Assembly: GCA_020629595.1 (NCBI GenBank)
Contig: JAHDDA010000101.1
Coordinates: 1-6,832, forward strand
Length of the DNA: 6,832 bases
Origin: Chitinophagales bacterium
GTDB lineage: Bacteria > Bacteroidota > Bacteroidia > Chitinophagales > UBA2359
Reading direction: 5' to 3'
Shown: positions 5,774-6,832 of the stretch, in pieces
Layout: every line of letters begins with the position of its first letter
Position numbering within the stretch: the first letter of the stretch is position 1
Notes under the pieces: generated by a model
What the model saw: only the letters and a program-made list of their open reading frames with translations
What the model was told of the DNA's origin: nothing
Database searches by the model: none
Made by a program: the position numbers and the translations under genes

Positions 5774-5781
5774 TAAATTTG
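5774..5781 (+). promoter_or_regulatory. Bacteroidota-type -7 promoter element for the TPR membrane protein
   Basis: TAAATTTG is an exact TAnnTTTG match 60 bases before the ATG at 5842 and predicts an AT-rich leader of about 50 bases. No TTG -33 element is obvious. With 170 bases between the genes, a separate promoter is more plausible than simple read-through from pdhA, although I see no convincing terminator after pdhA. Confidence 0.45.
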
Positions 5782-5841
5782 CAAGCCAAAATTTGGATTT
5801 TAGTTCAAAATGAAGTGAAAACAGAATAAATACATTATAAA

Positions 5842-6591
5842 ATGTCATTAAAACAACAAAGAAGAGTTACCAAACTTAACAAGAAAGGACAGGAAGTAGT
5901 TGAGCAATTAAACGAAGAAGGGGAAGTAGTAGAAGAAGTTGACTTACTAGAAGCAGAAGAAGTTAGACGAACCGCTGAATCTTTTGCTGAAGAAAACTGG
6001 AAATTAATTGCTGCTGGTATTTTAGGTATTATATTAGTATGCGCTGGTATTTTCTACTACACTAACGTACACGTTCCCAACCAAGTAAAGGCTGCGGCTA
6101 ACGATATGTATGGAGCTCAAAAGAAATTTGAAAACAACGAATTTAGAGTAGCTTTAGACGGTGATGGCTCTAGCTTAGGTTTCTTAGAAATTATAGATAC
6201 TTATGGTGGAAAAGCAAGTAACTTAGCTCAATATTACGCAGGTATTAGTTACCTAAACTTAGGCGAATATGATAATGCCATTACTCACTTAAATAACTTT
6301 AGTAGTTCAGATGTAATTTTATCTGCTATGGCTAAAGGAGCAAAAGGTGATGCCTTAGCAGAAAATGGTGATTTAGATGCCGCTATTTCAGCATACAAAG
6401 CTGCTGCTGCAACAAACCCAAATGAATTATCAACACCTTACTATTTAATGAAAGCTGGTTTAGCTTTAGAATCGCAAGGAAAAGCTGGTGAGGCTTTAAG
6501 TTTATACAAAGAAATAAAAGCAAAATATCCAGAATCGCAACAAGGACGTGATGCTGATAAATTAATTGTAAGAGCTCAAGCAAAATCATAA
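5842..6591 (+). CDS. Membrane-anchored TPR protein, YfgM-like topology
   Basis: This 249-residue protein begins with an acidic, charged N-terminal segment of about 50 residues carrying a basic start (KQQRRVTKLNKKG). One membrane helix follows at about 54-74 (KLIAAGILGIILVCAGIFYY), and then a soluble domain that should lie in the periplasm. In that domain TPR-like helical pairs are visible near 127-158 (AQYYAGISYLNLGEYDNAI), 163-194 (AKGDALAENGDLDAAISAYK) and 198-231 (YLMKAGLALESQGKAGEAL). YFGA-type AQYYAGISYLNLG matches the pattern of YfgM/ancillary SecYEG translocon proteins, which act with periplasmic chaperones. That function is inferred from architecture only. From memory, similar TPR genes lie close to recF in other Bacteroidota, which fits the setting here. 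The start is supported by the complete domain layout and an A-rich leader, and a strong terminator follows. Confidence 0.82.
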   Translation: MSLKQQRRVTKLNKKGQEVVEQLNEEGEVVEEVDLLEAEEVRRTAESFAEENWKLIAAGILGIILVCAGIFYYTNVHVPNQVKAAANDMYGAQKKFENNEFRVALDGDGSSLGFLEIIDTYGGKASNLAQYYAGISYLNLGEYDNAITHLNNFSSSDVILSAMAKGAKGDALAENGDLDAAISAYKAAAATNPNELSTPYYLMKAGLALESQGKAGEALSLYKEIKAKYPESQQGRDADKLIVRAQAKS

Positions 6592-6620
6592 TTATAATCA
6601 TTATAATTTAGCGATAAATT

Positions 6621-6658
6621 AAAAACCTCAATCTTCGAGTGAAGATTGAGGTTTTTTT
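6621..6658 (+). terminator. Strong intrinsic terminator after the TPR membrane protein
   Basis: A 16-bp perfect stem (6621-6636 with 6641-6656) closes a GAGT loop. The core is ACCTCAATCTTC/GAAGATTGAGGT, with an A tract before it and a run of seven T (6652-6658). Because A and T tracts flank the stem, it could work in both directions. Confidence 0.93.
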
Positions 6659-6736
6659 GTTTCAAAAAATTTAACAAATTAATTTGACTATACTTTTAAA
6701 TTTAAAGTAATACCTTTTAACTATCTTAAATTTTTA

Positions 6737-6832
6737 ATGAAACAAGAAAAGAAACATTTAGAACCTTGGGAGAAATTTACTTATGCTGGTTTTTGGTATG
6801 TAAGTTTACTAAGTATTTATGTTTGTATTTTT
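6737..6832 (+). CDS. 5' part of an unidentified gene, probable membrane protein
   Basis: An open frame of 32 codons starts at ATG 6737 and runs off the window. The product begins MKQEKKHLEPWEKFTYAGFW, a charged, Lys/Glu-rich N-terminus, and continues into a hydrophobic, aromatic stretch (YVSLLSIYVCIF) that looks like the start of a membrane helix. It lies 78 bases after the preceding terminator, and the ATG follows an A/T-rich stretch typical of starts in this window, with TAAATTTT (6727-6734) as a weak -7-like sequence very close to the ATG. Too little is visible to name a family. It does not resemble the start of ribH or pdhB. Confidence 0.6.
   Translation, partial: MKQEKKHLEPWEKFTYAGFWYVSLLSIYVCIF

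Noticed and set aside
5810..5818. Two-codon upstream frame (ATG AAG TGA) in the leader of the TPR membrane protein
   Set aside because: It is too short and too easily produced by chance in AT-rich DNA to be called a leader peptide.
6383..6601. Minus-strand open frame of 72 codons inside the TPR membrane protein gene
   Set aside because: It is antisense to a clear gene, and the Leu/Ile-rich product is what reversed AT-rich coding DNA usually yields.
6592..6609. Repeated ATTATAAT units after the TPR membrane protein stop
   Set aside because: This is low-complexity AT sequence next to a strong terminator; two copies do not support a functional repeat.

Overview
The window looks like ordinary chromosomal DNA from a low-GC member of the Bacteroidota, probably near the Flavobacteriia. 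The evidence is AT-rich DNA, start codons preceded by A/T-rich stretches rather than Shine-Dalgarno sites, several copies of the Bacteroidota -7 promoter element TAnnTTTG, a signal peptide apparently cleaved before Gln, a TPR protein ending in the Cys-rich tail common in this phylum, and a recF-DUF721 gene pair. This placement comes from sequence character, not from a database match.

Layout. Positions 56-200 hold a compact tRNA-Leu(CAA) unit with its own promoter and terminator. Positions 252-485 encode a small, unrecognised single-pass membrane protein. Positions 616-1431 encode a lipid-anchored SPFH/prohibitin-type protein and end in a strong hairpin terminator. Positions 1505-2119 encode an orphan protein with a PD-(D/E)XK nuclease-like signature. 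It meets the minus-strand TPR gene (2116-2934) tail to tail, and the two stop codons overlap. Between that gene and the next lie two repeat structures: a heptad-based inverted repeat (2948-3031) and a 58-bp doublet of hairpins with terminal inverted repeats (3085-3142).

Further right, minus-strand recF (4604-3492) and a DUF721/DciA-like gene (3467-3174) form a two-gene DNA replication/repair operon. A 74-bp divergent intergenic region separates recF from plus-strand pdhA (4679-5671), the E1-alpha subunit of pyruvate dehydrogenase. A membrane-anchored TPR protein of YfgM-like topology follows (5842-6591) and closes with a 16-bp perfect-stem terminator. The first 32 codons of another gene run off the right edge (6737-6832).

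The genes do not form one pathway. Most are housekeeping genes (translation, recombination/replication, central carbon metabolism, envelope quality control). I see no CRISPR array, transposase, integrase, phage module or recognisable defence cluster. The most noteworthy items are the 58-bp hairpin doublet, the orphan PD-(D/E)XK-like protein and the lipoprotein form of an SPFH protein.
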